A DNA stretch of 64,000 bases from an uncultured Oscillospiraceae bacterium (GTDB lineage Bacteria; Bacillota; Clostridia; Oscillospirales; Oscillospiraceae), in assembly GCA_947623745.1 (NCBI GenBank), contig CANQHN010000004.1:1-64000 (forward strand), in the 5' to 3' direction. Positions 48,071 to 56,765 of this stretch are shown piece by piece. Position 1 is the stretch's first letter. Each line of letters starts with the position of its first letter. Both the position numbers and the translations under genes were made by a program. The notes below the pieces were generated by a model. That model was given only the letters and a program-made list of their open reading frames with translations, made no database searches and had not been told where the DNA came from.

Positions 48071-48730
48071 TCAGGCCCAGCTGAAATGGTCCGTGCCGAC
48101 GCCCAGCTCAAAGTGGTACTTTACGATGCCCAGGTCCATTTTGGCGAAGGGTCCCAGAAGGGCTTTCGCTGTTACGGTGTTTCCATCCAGTATCAGGCGG
48201 AACGCCTGCTGGTTGATGGCGGTAGGGGCCAGCATGGCGGCCTCCATCCCCTTGCGGAACCAGTCGGGCATCTCGCCCCTGACCCGGCACAGCGTGTCCA
48301 TCGGCTTGCTCTTATGCGGCGTGCCCTGCGTCTCCCCATAGCCCAGGGCGATCACGATTTGGAGCTTCTCGCCGGGGGCGCAGATGACTGGGACCTTCCT
48401 CTTGTCATAGGTGAGGGCGACCCAGCAAGTGTTGAGTCCCAGCTGCTGGGCCAGCAGCACCAGCTGTTCGCCGTAGTAGCCGGCCGCCTCGTCGAAGCCG
48501 TCTGGGGCGGCAATGGCGAAGTAATTTGTACAGCCGCGAAAACTGCCGTAGTGTGCCAGCCTGCTTGAGAATGCCAGGGGTTCATTCAAAATCAGTTGAA
48601 TGTGCAGGCCGCTGATGCGGTTGATCTCCGTAATAGCCTCGCGCAGTACGCCGGCCTTTGCCTCCTCAATGGGCCGGTCCAGGTATGCGCGGACCGAATG
48701 ACGGCTGCGCATTGCCTCCATGACATCCAT
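48071..48730 (-). CDS. Nitroreductase family protein
   Basis: MDVMEAMRSRHSVRAYLDRPIEE...EQLVLLAQQLGLNTCWVALTYDK...APTAINQQAFRL. Confidence 0.85.
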   Translation of the reverse strand: MDVMEAMRSRHSVRAYLDRPIEEAKAGVLREAITEINRISGLHIQLILNEPLAFSSRLAHYGSFRGCTNYFAIAAPDGFDEAAGYYGEQLVLLAQQLGLNTCWVALTYDKRKVPVICAPGEKLQIVIALGYGETQGTPHKSKPMDTLCRVRGEMPDWFRKGMEAAMLAPTAINQQAFRLILDGNTVTAKALLGPFAKMDLGIVKYHFELGVGTDHFSWA

Positions 48731-48920
48731 GAGCTGCACCTCCAGATCCTGTTGAACTGCTTTTTCAAGGGCTCCGCCGGGGTGATCCGATTCCCGGAAT
48801 ACTCGACTTGCCATAGGGACTCTCTTATTTCACTATTGTAGCACACCGCGGTAGGATTTCAAAGCCTGTATTCCGCATCAAATCGAGGGCTGATCCTGCC
48901 GGCGCTCTGTTTGCTCTTTA

Positions 48921-49180
48921 TTAGCCGTTTTTCTGCCCGGTCAGGATCTCGTTCAGGGCGGCGTACACGGTGGCGATCTCCCAATTGAGCTCGTTGTCCT
49001 CCGCAAGGAGGATGCGCTTCCCCCCGGAAATCGTACTTCGTGTCGAGGATGGCCCGGTGGCCGGCGGACAGGTCCCCGTCCCAGACGATGGCCTTGGCCT
49101 CCTCCACTGTGGAGAAGGGGGATGCGGATCTCGTGACTCATCCGGCTGAGGAACTCGCGCTTGGGGACGGCCGCGAAAAG
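48921..49180 (-). pseudogene. Hybrid histidine kinase remnant
   Basis: KREFLSRMSHEIRIP (HisKA) and, in another frame, GKRILLAEDNELNWEIATVYAALNEI (receiver domain start). Confidence 0.7.
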
Positions 49181-49198
49181 ACGGTTCCTATCGAATGA

Positions 49199-49233
49199 AA
49201 AAAGGCTGTGTGCCACAAGCACACAGCCTTTTT
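49199..49233 (-). terminator. glnS terminator
   Basis: AAAAAGGCTGTGTGC-cacaa-GCACACAGCCTTTTT. Confidence 0.8.
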
Positions 49234-49240
49234 ATTTCAG

Positions 49241-50947
49241 TTATTTTTTGAATCCGTCTTTCAGGCTGACCGCCCGGTTGAACACCAAATGTCCCGGCCG
49301 GGAGTCCTTGGAGTCGGCGCAGAAGTAGCCCAGGCGCAGGAACTGGAACCGGTCGGCCGGGGCCGTCTCGGCCAGGCCGGCCTCCAGCTTGCAGCCGGTG
49401 AGCACCTCCAGGGAGCCGGGGTTCAGGCACTCCAGGAAGTCCTTGTCCCCACCGTCGGGGTCGGCGTCCAGGAACAGGTTGCCGTAGAGCCGGACCTCGG
49501 CGTCCACGGCGGTGGCGGCATCCACCCAGTGGATGGTGGCCCCCTTCACCTTCCGGCCGTCGGCGGGGTTGCCGCCCCGGCTGTCGGGGTCGTAGGTGGC
49601 CAGGATCTCGGTGATATTGCCGTCCTCGTCCTTGACGCAGCCGGTGCAGCGGATGAGGTAGGCCCCCTTCAGGCGGCACTCCGGACCGTCGGGGTACAGG
49701 CGCTTGTACTTGGGGATGGGGGTCTCCAGGAAGTCCTCCGCCTCCACATACAGGTGCCGGGAGAAGGTGACGGGACGGGTGCCGGCCTCCGGGTCGCTGG
49801 GGTTGTTCTCCACCTCAAAGGTCTCGGACTGGTCCTCGGGGTAGTTGGTGACGGTCAGCTTCACGGGGCGCAGCACCGCCATGGCCCGCCGGGCGTGGTC
49901 GTTCAGGTCCTCCCGCAGACAGTGTTCCAGAAAGCCGTACTCCACCGTGGAGGTGTTCTTGGCCACGCCGATGCGCTCGCAGAAGTTGCGGATGGAGGCG
50001 GGGGTGTAGCCCCGGCGGCGCAGGCCGCACAGGGTGGGCATCCGGGGGTCGTCCCAGCCGGAGACGTAGCCGTCCTCCACCAGCCTGCGCAGCTTGCGCT
50101 TGGACATGACGGTGTGGTCGATGCCCAGCCGGGCGAACTCGATCTGCCGGGGCCTGGAGGGCACGTCGGTGTGGTTGATGACCCAGTCGTACAGGGGCCG
50201 GTGGTCCTCATACTCCAGGGAGCACAGGGAGTGGGTGATGCCCTCCAGGGCGTCCTGGATGGGGTGGGCGAAGTCGTACATGGGGAAGATGCACCACTTA
50301 GTGCCCTGGCGGTGGTGCTCGATGTAGCGGATGCGGTAGAGCACCGGGTCGCGCATATTGAAGTTGCCGCTGGCCAGGTCGATCTTGGCCCGCAGGGTGT
50401 ACTTGCCCTCGGGGAACTCGCCGTTCTTCATCCGCTGGAACAGGTCCAGGGACTCCTCAATGGGCCGGTCCCGCCAGGGGGAGCGGGCGGGGGTGTTCAC
50501 GTCCCCCCGGTACTCCTTGAACTGCTCCGGGGTCAGCTCGCACACGTAGGCCAGGCCCTTTTTGATCAGGCCGACGGCCAGCTCGTAGGTCTTTTCAAAG
50601 TAGTCGCTGCCGTAGAAGAACCGGTCGCCCCAGTCGAAGCCCAGCCAGTGGATGTCCTCCTGGATGGCGTCCACGAACTCGGTGTCCTCCTTGGCGGGGT
50701 TGGTGTCGTCCATGCGCAGGTTACAGATGCCGCCGAACTTCTCCGCGGAGCCGAAGTCGATGATGAGGGCCTTGCAGTGGCCGATGTGCAGATAGCCGTT
50801 GGGCTCGGGCGGGAACCGGGTGTGGACGGTCATCCCGGCGAACCGCCCGCCGGGGGCGATGTCCTCCTGGATGAACTGATGGATAAAGTTTTGGGACTCG
50901 CCGGAGCCGCCGCTGGCGCCGCTGTCCATGATCTGATCTTCCGCCAT
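49241..50947 (-). CDS. glnS: Glutaminyl-tRNA synthetase
   Basis: VHTRFPPEPNGYLHIGHCKALIIDFG (HIGH); DHTVMSKRKL (KMSKS-like). Confidence 0.96.
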   Translation of the reverse strand: MAEDQIMDSGASGGSGESQNFIHQFIQEDIAPGGRFAGMTVHTRFPPEPNGYLHIGHCKALIIDFGSAEKFGGICNLRMDDTNPAKEDTEFVDAIQEDIHWLGFDWGDRFFYGSDYFEKTYELAVGLIKKGLAYVCELTPEQFKEYRGDVNTPARSPWRDRPIEESLDLFQRMKNGEFPEGKYTLRAKIDLASGNFNMRDPVLYRIRYIEHHRQGTKWCIFPMYDFAHPIQDALEGITHSLCSLEYEDHRPLYDWVINHTDVPSRPRQIEFARLGIDHTVMSKRKLRRLVEDGYVSGWDDPRMPTLCGLRRRGYTPASIRNFCERIGVAKNTSTVEYGFLEHCLREDLNDHARRAMAVLRPVKLTVTNYPEDQSETFEVENNPSDPEAGTRPVTFSRHLYVEAEDFLETPIPKYKRLYPDGPECRLKGAYLIRCTGCVKDEDGNITEILATYDPDSRGGNPADGRKVKGATIHWVDAATAVDAEVRLYGNLFLDADPDGGDKDFLECLNPGSLEVLTGCKLEAGLAETAPADRFQFLRLGYFCADSKDSRPGHLVFNRAVSLKDGFKK

Positions 50948-51235
50948 GGTTGGGACCTCCTTTTTTGTCTGGGAGACGTCACCGCCTTTGGTAACTCCGT
51001 TATTTTACACCATACCCGCCGGGAAATGCAAGATTCTGCGGCGGGTTTTCCCTTTCTGTTTTGGAGAACGGCCGCCGGACGGGGGAGGGCGGTTCTGTGG
51101 ATTTTGCCGGGAAGGGCGGCGCCGGGCGAAAAAATCCCGAAAACCCCGTCCCCCTCGACGGGGTTTCCCATTTTCCGCGGGAGGGGCCGTCCTATAATAT
51201 TCCCAGGATATTCCAAATCAACAGGGGGGACCACA

Positions 51236-51541
51236 ATGACCGTCACATTCACCGAGTCGGGCCGCTGCCTGAGCGCGGCCGTGTCCGGGGAGCTGGACCA
51301 CCACCACGCCAAGGCGCTGATGGAGGAGCTGGACCGGCAGATCGACGCCGCCATGCCCAGACGTCTGGTGCTGGACCTGGCGGGGCTGGGCTTTACCGAC
51401 AGCTCCGGCATCGCTGTGCTCATCCGGGCCATGCGCCGCATGGGCCAGCTGGGCGGGGAGATCCGGGTGGAGCGGGCCCCGGAGCAGGCCAAAAAGGTGT
51501 TCCGGGCCGCGGGGCTCCAGCGGCTGATGCCCATCGAATGA
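51236..51541 (+). CDS. spoIIAA: Anti-sigma factor antagonist SpoIIAA
   Basis: STAS fold; LVLDLAGLGFTDSSGIAVLIRAMRRM; operon with SpoIIAB and SigF. Confidence 0.92.
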   Translation: MTVTFTESGRCLSAAVSGELDHHHAKALMEELDRQIDAAMPRRLVLDLAGLGFTDSSGIAVLIRAMRRMGQLGGEIRVERAPEQAKKVFRAAGLQRLMPIE

Positions 51542-51561
51542 CATAAGGAGGAGATACGTAC

Positions 51562-52005
51562 ATGAGGACAAAAGCGGAAAACTTTGTGACCCTGGAGTTC
51601 CCCAGCCGGTCGGCCAACGAGGGGTTCGCCCGGGCCGCCGCGGCCTGCTTCGCCGCCCAGCTGGACCCCACCCTGGACGAGCTGGGGGACATCAAGACCG
51701 CCGTGAGCGAGGCGGTGACCAACGCCATCGTCCACGCCTACCCCGACGCCATCGGCAAGGTGGTGATGAGGCTGCGGCTCACCGGCGACGTTTTGGAGGT
51801 GGTGGTCAAGGACCAGGGGGTGGGCATCCCGGACGTGGAGCGGGCCCGCCAGCCCCTGTTCACCACCGGCAGCGAGGAGCGCTCCGGCATGGGCTTCACC
51901 ATCATGGAGAGCTTCATGGACAGCCTGAGGGTGCGCTCCCAGCCGGGGAAGGGGACCGTGGTGACCATGAAAAAGCGGGTGTCCCGCAGGGTGGGGCAGA
52001 AGTGA
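51562..52005 (+). CDS. spoIIAB: Anti-sigma F factor SpoIIAB
   Basis: DIKTAVSEAVTNAIVHAYPD GHKL ATPase motif. Confidence 0.93.
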   Translation: MRTKAENFVTLEFPSRSANEGFARAAAACFAAQLDPTLDELGDIKTAVSEAVTNAIVHAYPDAIGKVVMRLRLTGDVLEVVVKDQGVGIPDVERARQPLFTTGSEERSGMGFTIMESFMDSLRVRSQPGKGTVVTMKKRVSRRVGQK

Positions 52006-52721
52006 GCGGCGCGGCCTCGGCCCCGGAGCTGCTGCGGGCGGCCCGGGAGGGGGACAACCGGGCCTGCGAGCAGGTGCTGGAGGAGAACAACGGCCTGATC
52101 TGGAGCGTGGTGCGCCGCTACTACGGCCGGGGCGTGGAGCCGGAGGACCTGTACCAGCTGGGCTGCCTGGGCTTTTTGAAGGCGGTGCGGGGGTACGACC
52201 CGGAGTTCGGCACCCAGTTCTCCACCTACGCCGTGCCCAAGATCGCCGGGGAGATCCGCCGCTTCCTCCGGGACGACGGGGCGGTGAAGGTCAGCCGGGG
52301 CCTGAAGGAGCGGGGCAGCGCCGTCCGCGCGGTGCGCGGGCGCCTGGCAGCCCGGCTGGGCCGGGAGCCCACCCTGTCCGAGCTGGCGGAGGAGACCGGG
52401 TTCACCGTGGAGGACATCGCCGCAGCGGAGACCGCCGCCGACGCGGTCACCTCCCTCCAGGCCCAGACCGGGGAGAACGGGCTGACCCTGGAGGGGGTGC
52501 TGGGCAGCGGCGGCATGGAGGACGCGGTGGTGGAGCGGCTGGCCCTGCGCGCCGCCCTGGAGGAGCTGCCCGAGCGGGAGCGGAAGGTGCTGCTGCTGCG
52601 CTACTACAAGGGCCTGACCCAGACCCGGGCGGCCCGGGTGCTGGGGGTGTCCCAGGTGCAGATCTCCCGGCTGGAGCGCCGGGGGGTGGAGCGGCTGCGG
52701 GGACTTTTGGGGGAGGGATAG
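52002..52721 (+). CDS. sigF: Sporulation sigma factor SigF (SpoIIAC)
   Basis: EDLYQLGCLGFLKAVRGYDPEFGTQFSTYAVPKIAGEIRRFLRDDG; 4-bp overlap with spoIIAB. Confidence 0.93.
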   Translation: MSGAASAPELLRAAREGDNRACEQVLEENNGLIWSVVRRYYGRGVEPEDLYQLGCLGFLKAVRGYDPEFGTQFSTYAVPKIAGEIRRFLRDDGAVKVSRGLKERGSAVRAVRGRLAARLGREPTLSELAEETGFTVEDIAAAETAADAVTSLQAQTGENGLTLEGVLGSGGMEDAVVERLALRAALEELPERERKVLLLRYYKGLTQTRAARVLGVSQVQISRLERRGVERLRGLLGEG

Positions 52722-52811
52722 CAAAAAACGGAAAAAATCCCCGCCCCGCTCTTGTATTGCCCCGGATTCTCTGATAAACTCTTCCCGGAAACCTTTTCCG
52801 GGGGTGTTTTT

Positions 52812-53765
52812 ATGCAGCTGGACTTCTGGCAGGTCCTGACCAACCTGGTGGGCCTGTTCCTGCTCATCGCCGTGGGCTACGGCGCGGTGAAGCTGAATAT
52901 CATCCCGGCGGAGATCTCCGGCGCGCTGTCCCGGCTGCTGCTGAAGATCACCCTGCCGTGTACCATCTTCACCTCCCTGCTGCGGCCCTACGACCCGTCC
53001 TTTCTGCGGGACGTGATCGTGGTGTTCGTCCTGGGTCTGGTGATGCTGCCCATCCAGGCGGCCATCGCCCGGCCCGCCGCCGCGCTGCTGCGGGTCCGCA
53101 GGGACCGGCGGGGGATGTGGGCCTTCTGCACCACCTTCTGCAACAACGGCTTCATGGGCTTTCCCATCGCCCTGGCCCTGTTCGGGGAGGAGGGGCTGGC
53201 CCTGGCGGCGGTGTTCAACATGTCCTTCAACCTGATCATCTACTCCATGGGAGCGGCCATGATCTGCTCCGACCGGCCCAAGGGCGCCGGGGGGCCGTCC
53301 ATCGACCTGCGCTCCGTGCTGGTCACCGGCATCAACGTGTCGGCGGTGCTGGGGCTGGTGTTCTACTTCGCCCAGCTCTCCGTCCCCGCCGCGGTCCTCA
53401 CGCCCCTGACCCACCTGGCCAACGTGACCACCCCTCTGTCCATGATCATCACCGGCATGAACCTGGCGGGCGGGAGCCTGCTGGCCCTGTTCCGGGACCG
53501 GGACGTGCTCACCGCCGCCGCCGTCCGGCTCACCGCCATGCCGCTGATCGCCTTCGCCCTGCTGAACCTGTTCGACCGCCTCGTGCCCTTCGGGAACCCC
53601 CTGATCCTGGGGGTCATCTTCGTGACGCTGGCCATGCCCACCGCCGCCGCCTCCACCATCCTGGCGGAGAACTACGGGATCAACCGGGAGTTTGCCGCCA
53701 GCGCGGTGTTCCTGTCCAGCCTGTTCTGCATCGTCACCATCCCGGTGATGGTGATGCTGCTTTAA
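52812..53765 (+). CDS. AEC (auxin efflux carrier) family transporter
   Basis: TM-rich; LNIIPAEISGALSRLLLKITLPCTIFTSLL; TFCNNGFMGFPIALALFG. Confidence 0.9.
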   Translation: MQLDFWQVLTNLVGLFLLIAVGYGAVKLNIIPAEISGALSRLLLKITLPCTIFTSLLRPYDPSFLRDVIVVFVLGLVMLPIQAAIARPAAALLRVRRDRRGMWAFCTTFCNNGFMGFPIALALFGEEGLALAAVFNMSFNLIIYSMGAAMICSDRPKGAGGPSIDLRSVLVTGINVSAVLGLVFYFAQLSVPAAVLTPLTHLANVTTPLSMIITGMNLAGGSLLALFRDRDVLTAAAVRLTAMPLIAFALLNLFDRLVPFGNPLILGVIFVTLAMPTAAASTILAENYGINREFAASAVFLSSLFCIVTIPVMVMLL

Positions 53766-53788
53766 CGGGCGCGCCCGCCCAAAAGAAT

Positions 53789-53817
53789 GCCTCCCCTGTC
53801 CGATGGACAGGGGAGGC
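53789..53817 (+). terminator. Terminator of AEC transporter gene
   Basis: GCCTCCCCTGTCC-gat-GGACAGGGGAGGC then tctgtttttt. Confidence 0.85.
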
Positions 53818-53872
53818 TCTGTTTTTTGCGCGGGGCGGAATGGCCAAAAAGGGAAGTTTTCCGCGTTTTTTC

Positions 53873-53901
53873 TTGACTATGCCCCGGCGCGGGAGTACAA
53901 T
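53873..53901 (+). promoter_or_regulatory. Near-consensus sigma-A promoter
   Basis: TTGACT-N17-TACAAT. Confidence 0.8.
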
Positions 53902-53907
53902 GGAGCC

Positions 53908-54119
53908 AGCCAAGAAAAAGTGCGGCGGTCATGGGGTGTTGCGACCACCCCATGACCTGCATACGGTGAAAGCACCACCATACACAGGGGGCAAGCCCCC
54001 ACACGCATGAATATTATACGGCAACTCCCGCCTTCTTGCAAGGGGGGAGCCCGCTGGATATTCCCTGTGTGCGCCTTTGTGCCTATGTATGGGTCCCTGA
54101 CCGTACATAGGCGCTTTTT
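53908..54119 (+). ncRNA. Candidate structured RNA (sRNA or cis-leader) ending in intrinsic terminator
   Basis: 12-bp perfect hairpin 53927-53957, GGTGaaagCACC hairpin, ACACAGGG/CCCTGTGT long-range helix, terminator stem 54079-54114 plus T5. Confidence 0.6.
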
Positions 54120-54194
54120 CTTGGTGGGGAAACAGAGCCCGGGCGGCCCCCCGCCCGGGCGGACACCTCATCAAGAACACAGGAGGAGATCAAC

Positions 54195-55253
54195 ATGAAA
54201 AAGCGCGTCCTTTCCCTGGCGCTCACCCTGGTCCTGGCCCTGTCCCTGGCGGTCCCCGCTTTCGCGGATGAAACGGTGACCTGCCCCGCCACCGGCGGCA
54301 ATCTGTACTTTGGCGTAGCCAGCGATGGCGCGTGGATTAATGACGCGGACCCGGACATCACCGCCGTCACCTTCCCCGCCTCGGTGAGCGGGATACCCGT
54401 CGACCCCATGTCGGTTCGGGATTTCTTGTATGGATATGGTCCCAGCCTGACCAGCCTCACCTTCCCCGCCGCGTACTGCGGAGAGAACTGCTACTATAAA
54501 GACACCTATGGTCCTGAGTTTCAGGCGGAGCTCTTTGTTGCCGTGATAGAGGCCGCGAGAATGTGGGACAGCCTGACCGACGTCTACTGGGGCGACGACG
54601 GCGCTCTCCTGGCGGCGGTCCTTGGCTTTTCCTCTCCCTCGGAGCTTCAGACGCAAATCCGCAATGAGATAGGCCGGAACAACTTCACCATTCACCTGAA
54701 CAGCACCGGCTCGGCGGCCCAGCCCCAGCAGCCCGCCGCGCCGCAGGCCCCCGCCTCCGGGTTTACTGATGTGCAGAAGGGCGCCTACTACTACGAGCCG
54801 GTCCTCTGGGCCGTGGATAAGAGCATCACCAGCGGCACCTCCGCCACCACCTTCTCCCCGGACCAGACCTGCACCCGGGCCCAAATCATCACCTTCCTGT
54901 GGAAGGCCGCCGGCTCCCCCGAGCCCAAGAGCCTCTCCGCCTTCTCCGACGTAAAGACCGACGCCTACTACGCGAAGGCGGCGGCCTGGGCCAAGGAGAA
55001 CGGCATCGCCTCCGGCGCGGCCTTCTCCCCGGACGCCCCCTGCACCCGGCAGATGGCGGTGGAGTTCATGTGGAAGCACGCCGGGAGCCCCAGCGCCCCC
55101 AGGGCGCAGTTCACGGACGCCTCCTCCCCGGCGGTGGACTGGGCCGTGGATAAGAGCATCACCAGCGGCACCTCTGACACCACTTTCTCCCCGGACCAGA
55201 CCTGCACCCGCGCCCAGATCATGACCTTCCTCTACAAGGGGCTGGCCGGCTAA
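54195..55253 (+). CDS. Secreted protein with C-terminal SLH domains
   Basis: Signal peptide; repeated WAVDKSITSGTSATTFSPDQTCTRAQIITFLWKAAG. Confidence 0.85.
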   Translation: MKKRVLSLALTLVLALSLAVPAFADETVTCPATGGNLYFGVASDGAWINDADPDITAVTFPASVSGIPVDPMSVRDFLYGYGPSLTSLTFPAAYCGENCYYKDTYGPEFQAELFVAVIEAARMWDSLTDVYWGDDGALLAAVLGFSSPSELQTQIRNEIGRNNFTIHLNSTGSAAQPQQPAAPQAPASGFTDVQKGAYYYEPVLWAVDKSITSGTSATTFSPDQTCTRAQIITFLWKAAGSPEPKSLSAFSDVKTDAYYAKAAAWAKENGIASGAAFSPDAPCTRQMAVEFMWKHAGSPSAPRAQFTDASSPAVDWAVDKSITSGTSDTTFSPDQTCTRAQIMTFLYKGLAG

Positions 55254-55257
55254 ATTT

Positions 55258-55284
55258 TCAAAAAAGGCCAGCGGCCTTTTTTGA
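55258..55284. terminator. Bidirectional terminator hairpin
   Basis: TCAAAAAAGGCC-agc-GGCCTTTTTTGA. Confidence 0.85.
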
Positions 55285-55472
55285 AAAGGGGATGCGGCCC
55301 GCGGCAGCGCACTCGCTGCGCTCGCACGTTTGCGGGCCGAGAGGAATTTTTCCCGACGTACAGAAGGTGAATTGCCCCGAAGGGGCAAGAGAGACCGCCC
55401 TGGGGCGCGCCGCCGGGAAAAATAGATCACATTTGGATTCGCGCCTGCGGGCGCGAATATAGTGACAAGCTG

Positions 55473-55500
55473 ACGGCCCTGCGCAAGCGCGCAGGGCCGT
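55473..55500. repeat. 12-bp perfect inverted repeat
   Basis: ACGGCCCTGCGC-aagc-GCGCAGGGCCGT. Confidence 0.7.
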
Positions 55501-56025
55501 TTCAATACTTTTTTGGATATGTGCCGGGCCGGGCGAGCTGTTTTGAAAAAATTTTCGCCCGGGCAGGAAAAAAACCACCTGCCGGCGGCTGCGGGCCTCG
55601 CACACGTCCAAAAAGAGCCGGACAAAAGAAATGACCCTTGACTGCCCCACTGAATTCGTTGCAGCCAAGGGTCATTCCTGTTCAGTCTTATTATCTAGCA
55701 TCATTTGTTTACCTCTCTTTCTACAGATTCCCGTCCCGCCTGACTCAGTTGCACCGTCCAAATTCTGTCTCTCAGCCATCACATTCGCGCCCGTCCTGCG
55801 GCGCATCCCCTATAGATGAGGTCACTCATTGGCGGGACAATTCTTGGTGTGCGTGTCAGCGGTGGTATCGGGTGGTTCAGGTTTACCTGTACATTGGACT
55901 CACCCTTTCTGGCTATAATGTACCACAGGGTCGGAGCTGTGTCAACTGGTTTTTGTTGAATTTTTCACTTTCAGCGAAAGCCACAAAAAGAGGGCCGCCC
56001 TTTTGGACGGTCCTCCAATTTTGTC

Positions 56026-56715
56026 TCACGGCTCCTCCGGCGGCCGCTCGGAATCCAGGGAGTCGAAGTAGAGGTAGTAGGGCATCAGGAAGGTGAAGCC
56101 GTCCAGCAGCTCGCCGGCCAGCTCCGGGGTGAACAGGCTCCCCTCGCAGTTGCGGTCCCAGTTGAGGGAGAGGTTTTTGCGGTTGTACCAGGGGTCCAGC
56201 AGCTTGCCCACGTCCTTTTTTGGCCGGGCGTACCGCTCCCCCTCCAGGACGAAGCGGTCCTGGCGGGCGATCCGCCGGGCCAGCTTCTCCATGGGGTTGG
56301 GGTCCCGGTCCACCCGGGCGCGGAACTTGGCCATGGTCAGGGGCGTGGCGCTCCAGTAGCCCATGCCCATGCTGTGCCGCTCGGGGGCCAGCTCGAAGTA
56401 GAAGCAGGGCAGGGCCCCCATGCCGCCGTCCACCGGGCGGTGGATGACGAACCACAGGTGGTCCTTGTAGGGCCCCCGGCCGTGGAGCCGCCGGGCGTCC
56501 CGGTAGATGCGGCACACCCGCATCTCCAACTGCTGCCTGGGGTACTTCTCCAGCATGGCCTGCTGGGTCTGGAGGGCCAGCTCCCGCATGGGCTGGTCCA
56601 CCAGCTCCCGGAACTGCTGCTTGCGGGGCTCGAACCAGCCCCGGTCGTTGTTGAACCGCAGGCCCCAAAGAAAGTCCACGGCCTGCGGGGGAAAGCCTTG
56701 AAACATGGTTTTCAT
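56026..56715 (-). CDS. DUF2461 family protein
   Basis: FLWGLRFNNDRGWFEPRKQQF..CRIYRDARRLHGRGPYKDHLWFVI. Confidence 0.85.
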   Translation of the reverse strand: MKTMFQGFPPQAVDFLWGLRFNNDRGWFEPRKQQFRELVDQPMRELALQTQQAMLEKYPRQQLEMRVCRIYRDARRLHGRGPYKDHLWFVIHRPVDGGMGALPCFYFELAPERHSMGMGYWSATPLTMAKFRARVDRDPNPMEKLARRIARQDRFVLEGERYARPKKDVGKLLDPWYNRKNLSLNWDRNCEGSLFTPELAGELLDGFTFLMPYYLYFDSLDSERPPEEP

Positions 56716-56765
56716 CCTCCCCTGAACAACAGCCCGCCGGGGTCCGGCGGGCTGCTGACTGGTTC

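Noticed and set aside
50948-51060. T-box leader for glnS
   Set aside because: No T-box motif or specifier-loop-like structure seen in the short upstream region.
49208-51541. 777-aa plus-strand ORF
   Set aside because: Mostly antisense of glnS; only the C-terminal part from 51236 is real (SpoIIAA).
51738-53414. 558-aa minus-strand ORF
   Set aside because: Antisense to spoIIAB/sigF/AEC genes; high-GC shadow frame with compositionally biased sequence.
54171-55625. 484-aa minus-strand ORF
   Set aside because: Antisense to SLH gene; Gly/Arg/Val-biased shadow frame.
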